A stretch of DNA of 20,155 nt, from contig JAAZCH010000395.1 of NCBI GenBank assembly GCA_012513395.1, positions 1 to 20,155 of the forward strand. Direction: 5' to 3'. The DNA is from Tissierellia bacterium. GTDB taxonomy: Bacteria > Bacillota_A > Clostridia > Tissierellales > Peptoniphilaceae. Both the position numbers and the translations under genes were made by a program. Positions 9,668 to 16,771 of this stretch are shown here, piece by piece. Numbering within the stretch: the first letter of the stretch is position 1; each line of letters begins with the position of its first letter. Below the pieces are notes generated by a model. That model searched no databases and had not been told where the DNA came from. It was given only the letters and a program-made list of their open reading frames with translations.

Positions 9668-9702
9668 AAGCCAATCAATTTACTTATACTGATTGGCTTT
9701 TT
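9668..9702 (+). terminator. Terminator of codBA
   Basis: AAGCCAATCA (9668-9677) pairs perfectly with TGATTGGCTT (9690-9699) around a 12-nt loop, followed by a run of T. It lies 5 nt after the codA stop. Confidence 0.9.
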
Positions 9703-9784
9703 AAATTCAAAAGAACACTACAATGCTGCCTTTTAGATATGCAGCGAATGCACTAGAAATAGAGGTACACTTTTAACCGCAATA

Positions 9785-9793
9785 TGGTATAAT
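9785..9793 (+). promoter_or_regulatory. Extended -10 promoter of the folate transporter transcript
   Basis: TGGTATAAT is an extended -10 element. No good -35 hexamer is seen at the usual distance. Transcription would begin at about 9800, just before the riboswitch. The stretch 9703-9784 otherwise contains only a weak GCTGC/GCAGC inverted repeat (9725-9745). Confidence 0.6.
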
Positions 9794-9806
9794 TATCATT
9801 ATAACA

Positions 9807-9907
9807 GGGTAGGAACTTGGCGTTAAGTGACTAAGAATGGGACGTTGTCTTAGTACGAAAATTATTTGCGATCGAGTTACCGCGTTCACAGCTTAATTGG
9901 ATCTTCC
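9807..9907 (+). ncRNA. Tetrahydrofolate (THF) riboswitch
   Basis: The conserved THF aptamer blocks occur in order: GGTAG, then GGCGTTAAGTG (9819-9829), AATGGGACGTTG (9836-9847) in the loop of the stem ACTAAG/CTTAGT (9830-9853), ACGAAA, GCGA with GAG, and CCGCG. GAAC (9813-9816) can pair with GTTC (9894-9897) on the outer side of the GCG/CGC helix. THF riboswitches are known ahead of folate transport and folate synthesis genes of Firmicutes, which fits the folate-type ECF gene downstream. The outer ends of the closing stem are uncertain by several bases. Confidence 0.9.
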
Positions 9908-9932
9908 TTTTGAGCAGTAAAAAAAGGAGGAT
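9901..9932 (+). promoter_or_regulatory. Shine-Dalgarno sequestering hairpin (riboswitch expression platform)
   Basis: ATCTTCCTTTT (9901-9911) can pair with AAAAGGAGGAT (9922-9932) over 11 positions with a single G-U pair, hiding the AGGAGG at 9925-9930. No T run follows, so control at translation rather than at termination is inferred. TTCC in the 5' arm could alternatively pair with GGAA at 9812-9815 at the start of the aptamer, a possible switching pairing. Confidence 0.7.
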
Positions 9933-9936
9933 GTAT

Positions 9937-10842
9937 ATGGATAGATATAAATTATCTATGAAAAGCTGGATTACTATTGTAATCTTGGCAATTTTAAGTG
10001 CTGTTGCAATTAGGTTTAATACTAGGCCTAAATTGTATGTAGGATTAGTAGTTGCTATGATTGGCGTGTTGTTTATTGGATTTAATTCCAACAAAGTCAT
10101 CGGTGCAATACTTGGTGTGCTGACCATTGGGAGTGGATTTATTTTAAGAGGATATTATCCCGAGGTTAGCAAACTTACAGGAGAAAAACTGGAGGCGTTC
10201 TTAAAAGGATACAATGCTTATAATGAATTTTTAAGTCAGTATTTTATTTTGTTCATCATACTAGGAGGACTGATAGGACTTCTAGGAGGAGCAGTGGGTG
10301 AAATTACCAAAGAAGAGAGAACGAATAAATTTTCTACCAATAGAATTACTTACATTGCGATGTTTGTAGCTTTAAGTGTTGCGATAAATACTGCAAGAGT
10401 GGGAAGTATTAGTTTTGGAGGATTTCCAATAATATTATCTGGATATTTCCTAGGTCCTATCAACGGATTTATTGTAGGAGCTTTGGCAGATGTTATTGCA
10501 TATATAATTAGACCATCTGCAGGTGGAGGATTTAATCCACTATTTATCTTGACCTCTGCATTGACGGGATTTATTCCGGTAGTTGTAACTAGACTTTTGG
10601 GAGAAAAGTATCCCAATTATAATTTCCCAAAACTATTTGCAGGAATATTTGTTGGTCAGATGCTAACATCTGTAATAATGGTTCCGTTTTTTAGAGTTAT
10701 GCTATACGGTGAAAATACATTTATATTTTTTGCATCAAGTGCTTTTATTAGACAGGCATTTAATATGCCCCTATATGCATTTTTAATAAATACAGTAAAT
10801 GAATCACTAAGACGAACAGTAAATTTTGAAAGAATAAAATAA
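9937..10842 (+). CDS. folT: Folate-family ECF transporter S component with N-terminal membrane extension
   Basis: This membrane protein of 301 residues has a C-terminal region (about 135-295) that resembles substrate-binding S components of folate ECF transporters: a first helix YIAMFVALSVAINTARVG, then SFGGFPIILSGYFLGPINGFIVGALADVIAYI and GGFNPLFILTSALTGFIPV. Such proteins bind vitamin and use the shared EcfA/EcfA'/EcfT energising module, which is not in this window. Residues 1-130 carry about four further hydrophobic segments (11-26, 33-49, 53-70, 100-120) that ordinary S components of 170-200 residues lack. ATG at 9937 is chosen because it lies 6 nt after AGGAGG; the ATG at 9931 abuts it. 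The THF riboswitch upstream supports folate as substrate; the symbol is assigned on that basis. Confidence 0.85.
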   Translation: MDRYKLSMKSWITIVILAILSAVAIRFNTRPKLYVGLVVAMIGVLFIGFNSNKVIGAILGVLTIGSGFILRGYYPEVSKLTGEKLEAFLKGYNAYNEFLSQYFILFIILGGLIGLLGGAVGEITKEERTNKFSTNRITYIAMFVALSVAINTARVGSISFGGFPIILSGYFLGPINGFIVGALADVIAYIIRPSAGGGFNPLFILTSALTGFIPVVVTRLLGEKYPNYNFPKLFAGIFVGQMLTSVIMVPFFRVMLYGENTFIFFASSAFIRQAFNMPLYAFLINTVNESLRRTVNFERIK

Positions 10843-10864
10843 GCATTCAATAATATAACATAAA

Positions 10865-10904
10865 AAATATGCCTTTTGAAATAAATCAAAGGGCATATTT
10901 TTTT
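10865..10904. terminator. Bidirectional terminator between convergent genes
   Basis: AAATATGCCTTTTGA (10865-10879) pairs with TCAAAGGGCATATTT (10886-10900) over 15 positions, with a 6-nt loop and a T run to 10904. A run of A on the 5' side allows it to serve the minus-strand gene as well. Confidence 0.92.
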
Positions 10905-10909
10905 AATAT

Positions 10910-11374
10910 TTATAATTTTTCGCCACAATTGTCACAATAATTTGCATTCTCGTCATTTAGCTCGCCGCAATTTTTACATCTGATTTTTATAACTGTATTG
11001 TCTACTGCTTTGTTCTCTGATTTGAATTCATCATAAGCATCGGCTATCATTGCGCCACCTGCTCTGGTAAATGGTTCTAGGTCTTTTCTGGCTGCTTTTG
11101 GGTCTAGTTTTAGACCAGATCCTGCTGTGCCTTTTTTACCGATAATGGAAATTTTTTGTCCAATACCCACCAAAACTATTCCTATAAAAGCGAATAAAAA
11201 AGGATTGCCAGTACGATTAAATGGATCTCCATTTGCTATTGAAAAAAATGTACTTAAAAACATTAATAAACCAATTCCACTAAGTATCATACCACCGTAA
11301 TACATTCCCTTTCGCCATTCTGGAATTTCAGTCGATTTATTTTCTTCATCATAATCATTTTTATTATTTGCCAA
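10910..11374 (-). CDS. Small membrane protein with C-terminal zinc ribbon
   Basis: I do not recognise a named family. The protein has 154 residues: a charged N-terminus (1-22), two hydrophobic segments (about 25-47 and 58-78), a polar middle with a predicted amphipathic stretch, and a C-terminal zinc ribbon with C133-x2-C136 and C147-x2-C150 in CKNCGELND...YCDNCG. The topology suggests that the ribbon sits on the same side of the membrane as the N-terminus. A TTG at 11374 is preferred over the GTG at 11383, because AAGGA lies 10 nt before the TTG but only 1 nt before the GTG. Its membrane region resembles that of the small protein encoded at 16822-17049. No function can be assigned. Confidence 0.72.
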   Translation of the reverse strand: MANNKNDYDEENKSTEIPEWRKGMYYGGMILSGIGLLMFLSTFFSIANGDPFNRTGNPFLFAFIGIVLVGIGQKISIIGKKGTAGSGLKLDPKAARKDLEPFTRAGGAMIADAYDEFKSENKAVDNTVIKIRCKNCGELNDENANYCDNCGEKL

Positions 11375-11476
11375 AAAAATCACATCCTTATGAATTATAT
11401 ATATCCATATTTTAAAACTTTAAAATTTTTTATTTAAAATTGCATAAAAATAAAAGAATTTTGTAAAATATAAACT

Positions 11477-11504
11477 ATGACAAAATCCTTGTATTTGGTA
11501 GAAT
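11477..11504 (+). promoter_or_regulatory. Probable promoter of the amidohydrolase gene
   Basis: ATGACA (11477-11482), a 16-bp spacer and TAGAAT (11499-11504) form a plausible vegetative promoter. Transcription would begin near 11511, which places the ATG at 11503 upstream of the transcript and supports the TTG start at 11533. Confidence 0.45.
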
Positions 11505-11532
11505 GGATATAGTATATAACGGGGTGAGAAAT

Positions 11533-13071
11533 TTGAATATAAAAAATGTAATCAATGACAATGGTCAATACGAAGGATACTTATTTACCGGAGCGACTGT
11601 AGTTACAGTAGATGAAGGTAGAAATATTTTTGAAGATGGTGCTATTTTAGTTAAGGAAGATAAAATTATCGAAGTTGGATCGACTGATGATTTATTGAAA
11701 AAATATGAACATGAAGAAGGCATAGCAAAAATAGATTCGAGGAGAAAAATGATTCTACCTGGATTTATAGACGTTCATGCCCATGCGGGACATACACTTT
11801 TGACTATGCTAGGTGAAGCTACACCTACAAATTGGATGCCTATGATGACAGAGATCTATCATCACAATACCGATGACGAATTTTGGTACAATGAGGGACG
11901 ACTTGCAGCTTTCACTAGACTTAGCTATGGAGTAACTACGGGACTTTCAGTAATTTCAAATTGCCAAAGAGTGGATCGTTTTGAAATCTTAAAAGCCCAT
12001 TCAGATGCATATGCAAAACTGGGAGCTAGGGAAATTTTAGCTGTTGGGCCATCAGGTCCGCCATATCCAAGGGTGAATCATCACTACTTGACCAATGGGG
12101 AAGTGCTAGAAACTAGCAAGGAACTTGACGAATTGTTTGTCAATACGGAGGATTTTATTTCAAAACTCAATCATGGACATGGAGATTTAATCAGAGCTTT
12201 TGCAGCTCCCTTTGTTTTGTTATTTTCATTTAACCAATCTTCCATGACGGCAGCCGATGTGGCTGTAGAGCTTACTGACTTGGATAGATATGTGATGAAA
12301 TCTATCAGAGAAATTGCCAGAAATTGCAATACTAGAATTCATACAGAAGCCTTTGGTGGAATGATTCGACTGGCTATGCAAGCACCTGAATCAGAAAGAT
12401 TACTAGGAGAAGATGTTCATCTTCAACATTGTACAGGAATATCTTTGGATGAGGCGAAAATTTTAGCTGATACCAAAACCCATGTCAGCAGCACTGCTTC
12501 TTCTAGACAATTTAGTAACCGTTGCCCCGTACCTGAACTCATGACCATGGGTGCCAATGTAGTTATAGCATCTGATGGCACGGCTCCTTCCTCTACATTT
12601 GATTTAATTCGCCAGACCCAAAACATGGCTCTAGTGCACAGAGGATTTTTAAATGACAATTTCTATTTTCCAGCAGGAAAACTGCTAGAGATGATTACAA
12701 TAGATGCAGCTAAGGCCTTGGGGTGGGAAGATGAAATCGGCTCCATAGAGGCAGGAAAGAAAGCGGATTTAGTTTTTGTAGACTTGGACAAGCCTCATCT
12801 TACGCCTAATTTAATGCCCCTTAGAAAATTTATGGGAATGGGAACAGGCGAAGATGTAGAAGCTACGATGGTAAATGGAAAATTCGTATATCACAAAGGT
12901 GACACTATTTTGGAAGACAGAAGAAGTATTTTAGATGGAGCAGAAAAATCAGCAAGAGAAACTATTAAGCGAGCAGATATGGAAAAATTCTACGCGACAT
13001 CGGATAAATTCTGGGGCACAATTCGCAGAGAATTAACTTCGAAAAGATTTGAAGATAAAGGGTGGAAATAA
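11533..13071 (+). CDS. Metal-dependent amidohydrolase, substrate unknown
   Basis: This cytoplasmic protein of 512 residues belongs to the amidohydrolase superfamily, closest in look to the chlorohydrolase/deaminase group that includes SsnA, TrzN and S-adenosylhomocysteine or methylthioadenosine deaminases. Metal ligands can be placed at H82 and H84 (DVHAHAGH), H270 (HTEAFGG), H299 (LQHCTG) and D348 (ASDGT). A small beta domain is formed by residues 15-75 and the C-terminal part. The TTG at 11533 follows GGGGTGAG at good spacing and fits the promoter; an in-frame ATG at 11503 has no clear Shine-Dalgarno. It is longer than most deaminases of the group (about 430-470), with an extra C-terminal tail of about 60 charged residues. 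It stands alone, so its substrate is not evident. Confidence 0.85.
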   Translation: MNIKNVINDNGQYEGYLFTGATVVTVDEGRNIFEDGAILVKEDKIIEVGSTDDLLKKYEHEEGIAKIDSRRKMILPGFIDVHAHAGHTLLTMLGEATPTNWMPMMTEIYHHNTDDEFWYNEGRLAAFTRLSYGVTTGLSVISNCQRVDRFEILKAHSDAYAKLGAREILAVGPSGPPYPRVNHHYLTNGEVLETSKELDELFVNTEDFISKLNHGHGDLIRAFAAPFVLLFSFNQSSMTAADVAVELTDLDRYVMKSIREIARNCNTRIHTEAFGGMIRLAMQAPESERLLGEDVHLQHCTGISLDEAKILADTKTHVSSTASSRQFSNRCPVPELMTMGANVVIASDGTAPSSTFDLIRQTQNMALVHRGFLNDNFYFPAGKLLEMITIDAAKALGWEDEIGSIEAGKKADLVFVDLDKPHLTPNLMPLRKFMGMGTGEDVEATMVNGKFVYHKGDTILEDRRSILDGAEKSARETIKRADMEKFYATSDKFWGTIRRELTSKRFEDKGWK

Positions 13072-13091
13072 ATAATTTCTAGTAGTATAAT
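13063..13091 (+). promoter_or_regulatory. Probable promoter of the ABC-F transcript
   Basis: TATAAT (13086-13091) with a weak -35 TGGAAA (13063-13068) at 17 bp. TCTAGT (13078-13083) and ACTAGA (13102-13107) form an inverted repeat around the -10 box that could be an operator or chance. Transcription would begin near 13098, just before the strong Shine-Dalgarno of the three-codon ORF. Confidence 0.5.
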
Positions 13092-13118
13092 ATATTTATT
13101 AACTAGAGGAGGAGACGG

Positions 13119-13130
13119 ATGAGAATATAA
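13119..13130 (+). CDS. Three-codon upstream ORF in the ABC-F leader
   Basis: ATG AGA ATA TAA encodes the tripeptide MRI. It is preceded by one of the strongest Shine-Dalgarno sequences in the window, AGGAGG at 13107-13112, at the optimal 6-nt spacing. A strong ribosome-binding site on such a tiny ORF at the 5' end of a leader suggests a ribosome-sensing role rather than peptide production. That is inference; translation is not shown. Confidence 0.5.
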   Translation: MRI

Positions 13131-13135
13131 TCAAT

Positions 13136-13207
13136 ATGGAAAAACGAAAATTTATTGAGCCCATTTTTGGGATTAGTTTTGTTGCCCTATTGATTAAATC
13201 TACCTAA
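13136..13207 (+). CDS. Short hydrophobic leader ORF (23 codons)
   Basis: It starts 5 nt after the stop of the three-codon ORF, with no Shine-Dalgarno of its own, so translation would depend on re-initiation. It encodes 23 residues: basic MEKRKF, then a hydrophobic run rich in I, F, V and L, ending in KST. Its final codons lie in AATCTACC (13197-13204), an exact copy of the 5' arm of the downstream terminator. It could be a leader peptide, a remnant of a membrane protein gene, or chance. Confidence 0.3.
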   Translation: MEKRKFIEPIFGISFVALLIKST

Positions 13208-13244
13208 CCTTTACAGAATATTTTTCTGTTTGTTTTTGTATGAT

Positions 13245-13268
13245 AATCTACCGGCAGGTAGATTTTTT
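13245..13268 (+). terminator. Intrinsic terminator in the ABC-F leader (candidate attenuator)
   Basis: AATCTACC (13245-13252) pairs perfectly with GGTAGATT (13257-13264) around the loop GGCA, followed by T to 13268. It lies between the promoter and the ABC-F start, only 21 nt before the ATG, so it can only act as an attenuator of that gene. A weaker hairpin ACAGAA/TTCTGT (13213-13229) precedes it. A second copy of the 5' arm at 13197-13204 allows an alternative long-range pairing. Confidence 0.8.
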
Positions 13269-13289
13269 ATTGGGCAAATAGGAGGTACT

Positions 13290-14837
13290 ATGTTAGTTAT
13301 TAAGAAATTAGAATTATATATGAAAAAGGATTTGCGAGTTTTATTAAAAGACTTTAACTTTTCTTTGAATCCAGGGGACAAAGTCGCTTTGATTGGAGAA
13401 GAAGGAAATGGAAAATCCACATTATTAAAAGCCATATACGACGCAAATCTTGTAGAAGATTATATTGAACTTAAAGGAGAAATATTTAAGCAAAACGAGA
13501 TACTAGGTTATTTGCCACAAAAATTGGAAGAAAAGATCTCAAATATGAATGTAAATGATTACATCATGGATAATAAAGAGGATTTCGACTACAATCTTTT
13601 CTATGAACTTTTGAAAGAATTAAATATTGAAGAGGAATTGGCATACAGAGAAAATAGGATAAGTGAATTGTCTGGTGGAGAAAAAATAAAAATTCAGTTG
13701 TTAAAGCTTATGCTAGAAGAACCCACGGTTTTACTATTGGATGAGCCTTCAAATGACTTGGATATGGAATCCATAATTGGGCTAGAACAATTTATCAAAA
13801 ATGCTAAAATCCCAATAATGTTTGTTTCCCATGACGAAGTGTTAATAGAAAAATGTGCTAACACGATTATTCACATTGAGCAATTGATGAGAAAGTCTGA
13901 GCCTAAATATACAATTTCTAGGCAAACTTATCAAGAATATTTATCAATAAGGGATTATCAGATTTCTACTACCGAGCGTATAGCCAATAAGGAAAGAGAA
14001 GAATTGGATAAAAAAATGGATAAGTATAGGAGAATTTACGACAAAGTGGAAAGGGCACAAAGAGAAGTCTCCAGACAAGATCCAGCTGCAGGGAAAAATC
14101 TAAAAGACAAAATGCATACTGTTAAGAGTATGGGCAGAAGATTTGAAAAAGAGGAAGAAAATCTCACTAAAAGGCCAGACTTTGAGGAGTCTATTTCCAT
14201 AAAATTTGGAAAAGAAAATGTGCTTCCCAACGGCAAAAAGGTTTTGGAATTTCATTTGGATGAGCTTAAAATAGAAGATAAAATTCTCAGCAAAGACATT
14301 TATCTAGAAATTACAGGGGCTAAGAAAATATGTATAGTGGGAGAAAATGGAATAGGAAAGACGACTCTGATTCGAAAAATCTTAGGAGAAATAAAAGATG
14401 ATGTGACACATTTTTATATGTCACAAAATTATGTGGAGACCATGGACTCCACACTGACACCTATAGATTATTTGAAGAAAAATGAAACAAAGGACGAGAA
14501 TACCAGGGTGAGAACTTACCTAGGAAGTTTAAAATTTACTAAAGAAGAAATGGAAAGACCTATTTCTGAACTATCAGGAGGTCAAGTGGCTAAACTATTT
14601 TTCTCAAATATGACTTCAGGCGAGTATCAAGTGCTAGTGTTAGATGAGCCTACGAGAAATCTCTCTCCATTGTCGGGACCAGAAATCAGAAACGCTCTTA
14701 AAAACTTTTCAGGTTGTGTAATTTCCATTAGCCACGATAGAAAGTATTTAGAAGAAGTGGTGGATTATCTATATATTTTAGACAAAGATGGATTAAAAGA
14801 AGTAAGCAAGGAAAAATATTTAGAAAAATATATGTAA
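13290..14837 (+). CDS. ABC-F family ATPase, possibly a ribosome-protection protein
   Basis: This soluble protein of 515 residues has two ABC ATPase domains and no membrane segments, the ABC-F plan of proteins that act in the ribosomal E site. Domain 1: Walker A GEEGNGKST (36-44), signature LSGGE (127-131), Walker B LLLDEP (148-153), H181. A charged helical linker follows (about 205-300). Domain 2: Walker A GENGIGKTT (351-359), LSGGQ (428-432), LVLDEP (449-454), H482. In domain 2 the usual TNHLD after Walker B reads TRNLSPLSGPEI, so it is not a canonical EttA-type protein. The ATG at 13290 follows AGGAGG; the upstream in-frame ATG at 13230 lies in the attenuator. The leader suggests induction by translation inhibitors. 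Resistance is inferred, not shown. Confidence 0.88.
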   Translation: MLVIKKLELYMKKDLRVLLKDFNFSLNPGDKVALIGEEGNGKSTLLKAIYDANLVEDYIELKGEIFKQNEILGYLPQKLEEKISNMNVNDYIMDNKEDFDYNLFYELLKELNIEEELAYRENRISELSGGEKIKIQLLKLMLEEPTVLLLDEPSNDLDMESIIGLEQFIKNAKIPIMFVSHDEVLIEKCANTIIHIEQLMRKSEPKYTISRQTYQEYLSIRDYQISTTERIANKEREELDKKMDKYRRIYDKVERAQREVSRQDPAAGKNLKDKMHTVKSMGRRFEKEEENLTKRPDFEESISIKFGKENVLPNGKKVLEFHLDELKIEDKILSKDIYLEITGAKKICIVGENGIGKTTLIRKILGEIKDDVTHFYMSQNYVETMDSTLTPIDYLKKNETKDENTRVRTYLGSLKFTKEEMERPISELSGGQVAKLFFSNMTSGEYQVLVLDEPTRNLSPLSGPEIRNALKNFSGCVISISHDRKYLEEVVDYLYILDKDGLKEVSKEKYLEKYM

Positions 14838-14845
14838 TACATTTT

Positions 14846-14874
14846 AGGACTTATGGGTAACGTAAGTCCTTTTA
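14846..14874 (+). terminator. Terminator after the ABC-F gene
   Basis: AGGACTTA (14846-14853) pairs with TAAGTCCT (14863-14870) around a 9-nt loop, followed by a short T run. The tail is weak. Confidence 0.75.
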
Positions 14875-14973
14875 TAATGAATTTACATATATTTTACAAA
14901 ATCAATACACAGAATAACCCATCATTAATATTAATCTGATAAAATAAAATTATTAAATAAGGTGGTCAATATT

Positions 14974-16755
14974 ATGAATAAAAAAAGAGTTTTATTAATT
15001 ATTTTATGTCTACAAATTATATTATGTAGTAATACCATTGCTTTAGCCTCTAATAATTCTGTGCTACCATCAGGGATATCATACAGTGAAATAGGAGAAG
15101 AAATAGAAGCTTATGTGAAAGAACATGAAAAGACAACTGCTGGTATGGCTGTTTCCGTATTTGGTGGAGATGGAATAATTTATGAGAATTACTTTGGGTA
15201 TGGAGATATTGAAAATAAACTACCTGTAGATAAAGATACTGTTATAGAATGGGGCTCTGTGACGAAGTTGCTGGTATGGGTAAGTTTAATGCAACTTTGG
15301 GAAGATGGAAAAGTAGACTTTAACGAAGATATAAATTCATATTTGCCATCAGGATATCTTGGGAAACTGAAATACGATAATCCCATAACTATAAATAATT
15401 TATTCAATCACGAAGCTGGATTCCAAGATTACCTAGTAGGTCTTTTTACTCTAAAAGACACAAATGATAAGTCTTTAGGTGAGAGCTTAAAAGAAGTTCA
15501 ACCTCCCCAAATTTATCCTCCTGGGTATGCCACAGCTTATTCCAATTGGAGTACGTCTTTAGGTGCTCATATAGTAGAAAATGTAAGCCAAATGAGCTTT
15601 TCTAATTATGTTCATCAAAATATATTTTCACCACTGGATATGAATGATACGGCTGTCTTTACAGATCTTTCAGATAATAAATCAGTAAAAGAAAGAAGAG
15701 TTCTTTTAAAAAATTACTCCACAAAAAATGATCTCCTAGAGGGAGTAGCATATAATATAGAATTGTATCCATCAGGTATGGCGACTAGTACATTATCAGA
15801 TTTTAGAAAATTTGGAACGGAATTTCTACAAAATGAAAGAAAAGCATCAAAGCTTTTTAAGAACAAGGAAACTTTAGATATGATGTTGACTCCAACTAAA
15901 TATTATGGAGACACAGGTATAGGACTTAACTACCACGGATTATGGGCTCATCATTTTAAAGTAGAAACGCTAGGTCATGGAGGCAATACTGCTGGCAGTT
16001 CTTCGTTTTTTGTATTTGATCCAAAAAGTCAAGTTGGAGTTGTGGTAATGACAAATCAACTAAGCGAAACAAAATATAACAAAGATATGCTAGATTTGGT
16101 CTTTGGAAAATTTGAAGATTCAGAAAATTCTAAATTATTAGAAAAGCCTAAATACGTATTATATGAGTGGACTAGAACTATAGAAGAAGGCCCGTATAAA
16201 TTCCTTAAAATTATGGGATATAGGCCAATAGGACAAGGAGATGTGGATAAATTTTGGATCAGGGAGATAGTGGATGGCCAAGAAAGGATAACTCAAACTC
16301 ACTGGGCATTATTAAAAGTTCCAACAGGTGAAGGAATATTTATAATTATAACTTTGCTGTCTTTTATAATAGGAGTGCTTTATTCTGCGATTATTTTGTT
16401 AAAAAAGTTTTTTTTAATATTTAAAGAAGAAAAAGATAATTCAAAAGAGAAGGAAATAAGTAAATTACAACCTCTTATATCAACACTCATTATAGGTGTT
16501 TTTGTAAATATTGTATTTCTCGTTTTACAAATCTATTCCTTTGTTCCAGGTGAAGAGCTAAAGATACATTATATAATATTTATAGCCCTTGGAATTCTTT
16601 TAATATTACTGGGTCTGTTACTACTGATAAAAACAGTAGGAAAAGACAATGTTAAAAAGGGAAAATGGAAATATTATCTTACTTCTTACTTTGCAATTAT
16701 CTCTGTAGTATTGATAGTCAATTGGAATTTGTATATGTTTTGGGCAGTGAAATAA
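14974..16755 (+). CDS. Beta-lactamase-like serine hydrolase with C-terminal membrane domain
   Basis: This exported protein of 593 residues begins with a signal peptide (KKR, then hydrophobic 6-24, likely cut after ALA at 25). Residues about 40-380 form a class C beta-lactamase/penicillin-binding-protein fold: S95-x-x-K98 in WGSVTK, Y189-S-N191, and H335-G-G in LGHGGNTAGSS. The C-terminal part has four hydrophobic segments (about 453-478, 500-522, 533-554, 567-588), which would anchor it with the catalytic domain outside. Relatives include D-aminopeptidases, esterases and PBP4*-type proteins, so peptidase, esterase or cell-wall activity is possible and drug hydrolysis is not implied. ATG 14974 is chosen over the in-frame GTG at 14962 because AAGGTGG lies 8 nt before it. 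No clear promoter is visible. Confidence 0.87.
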   Translation: MNKKRVLLIILCLQIILCSNTIALASNNSVLPSGISYSEIGEEIEAYVKEHEKTTAGMAVSVFGGDGIIYENYFGYGDIENKLPVDKDTVIEWGSVTKLLVWVSLMQLWEDGKVDFNEDINSYLPSGYLGKLKYDNPITINNLFNHEAGFQDYLVGLFTLKDTNDKSLGESLKEVQPPQIYPPGYATAYSNWSTSLGAHIVENVSQMSFSNYVHQNIFSPLDMNDTAVFTDLSDNKSVKERRVLLKNYSTKNDLLEGVAYNIELYPSGMATSTLSDFRKFGTEFLQNERKASKLFKNKETLDMMLTPTKYYGDTGIGLNYHGLWAHHFKVETLGHGGNTAGSSSFFVFDPKSQVGVVVMTNQLSETKYNKDMLDLVFGKFEDSENSKLLEKPKYVLYEWTRTIEEGPYKFLKIMGYRPIGQGDVDKFWIREIVDGQERITQTHWALLKVPTGEGIFIIITLLSFIIGVLYSAIILLKKFFLIFKEEKDNSKEKEISKLQPLISTLIIGVFVNIVFLVLQIYSFVPGEELKIHYIIFIALGILLILLGLLLLIKTVGKDNVKKGKWKYYLTSYFAIISVVLIVNWNLYMFWAVK

Positions 16756-16771
16756 AATAAATAGCTGATTT

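Noticed and set aside
13230..13289. Upstream in-frame ATG for the ABC-F gene (20 extra residues)
   Set aside because: It lies upstream of the attenuator stem and has no ribosome-binding site; AGGAGG correctly precedes the ATG at 13290, where homology to ABC-F proteins begins.
14962..14973. GTG start four codons upstream for the serine hydrolase
   Set aside because: That GTG is part of the AAGGTGG Shine-Dalgarno used by the ATG at 14974, which also begins a normal signal peptide.
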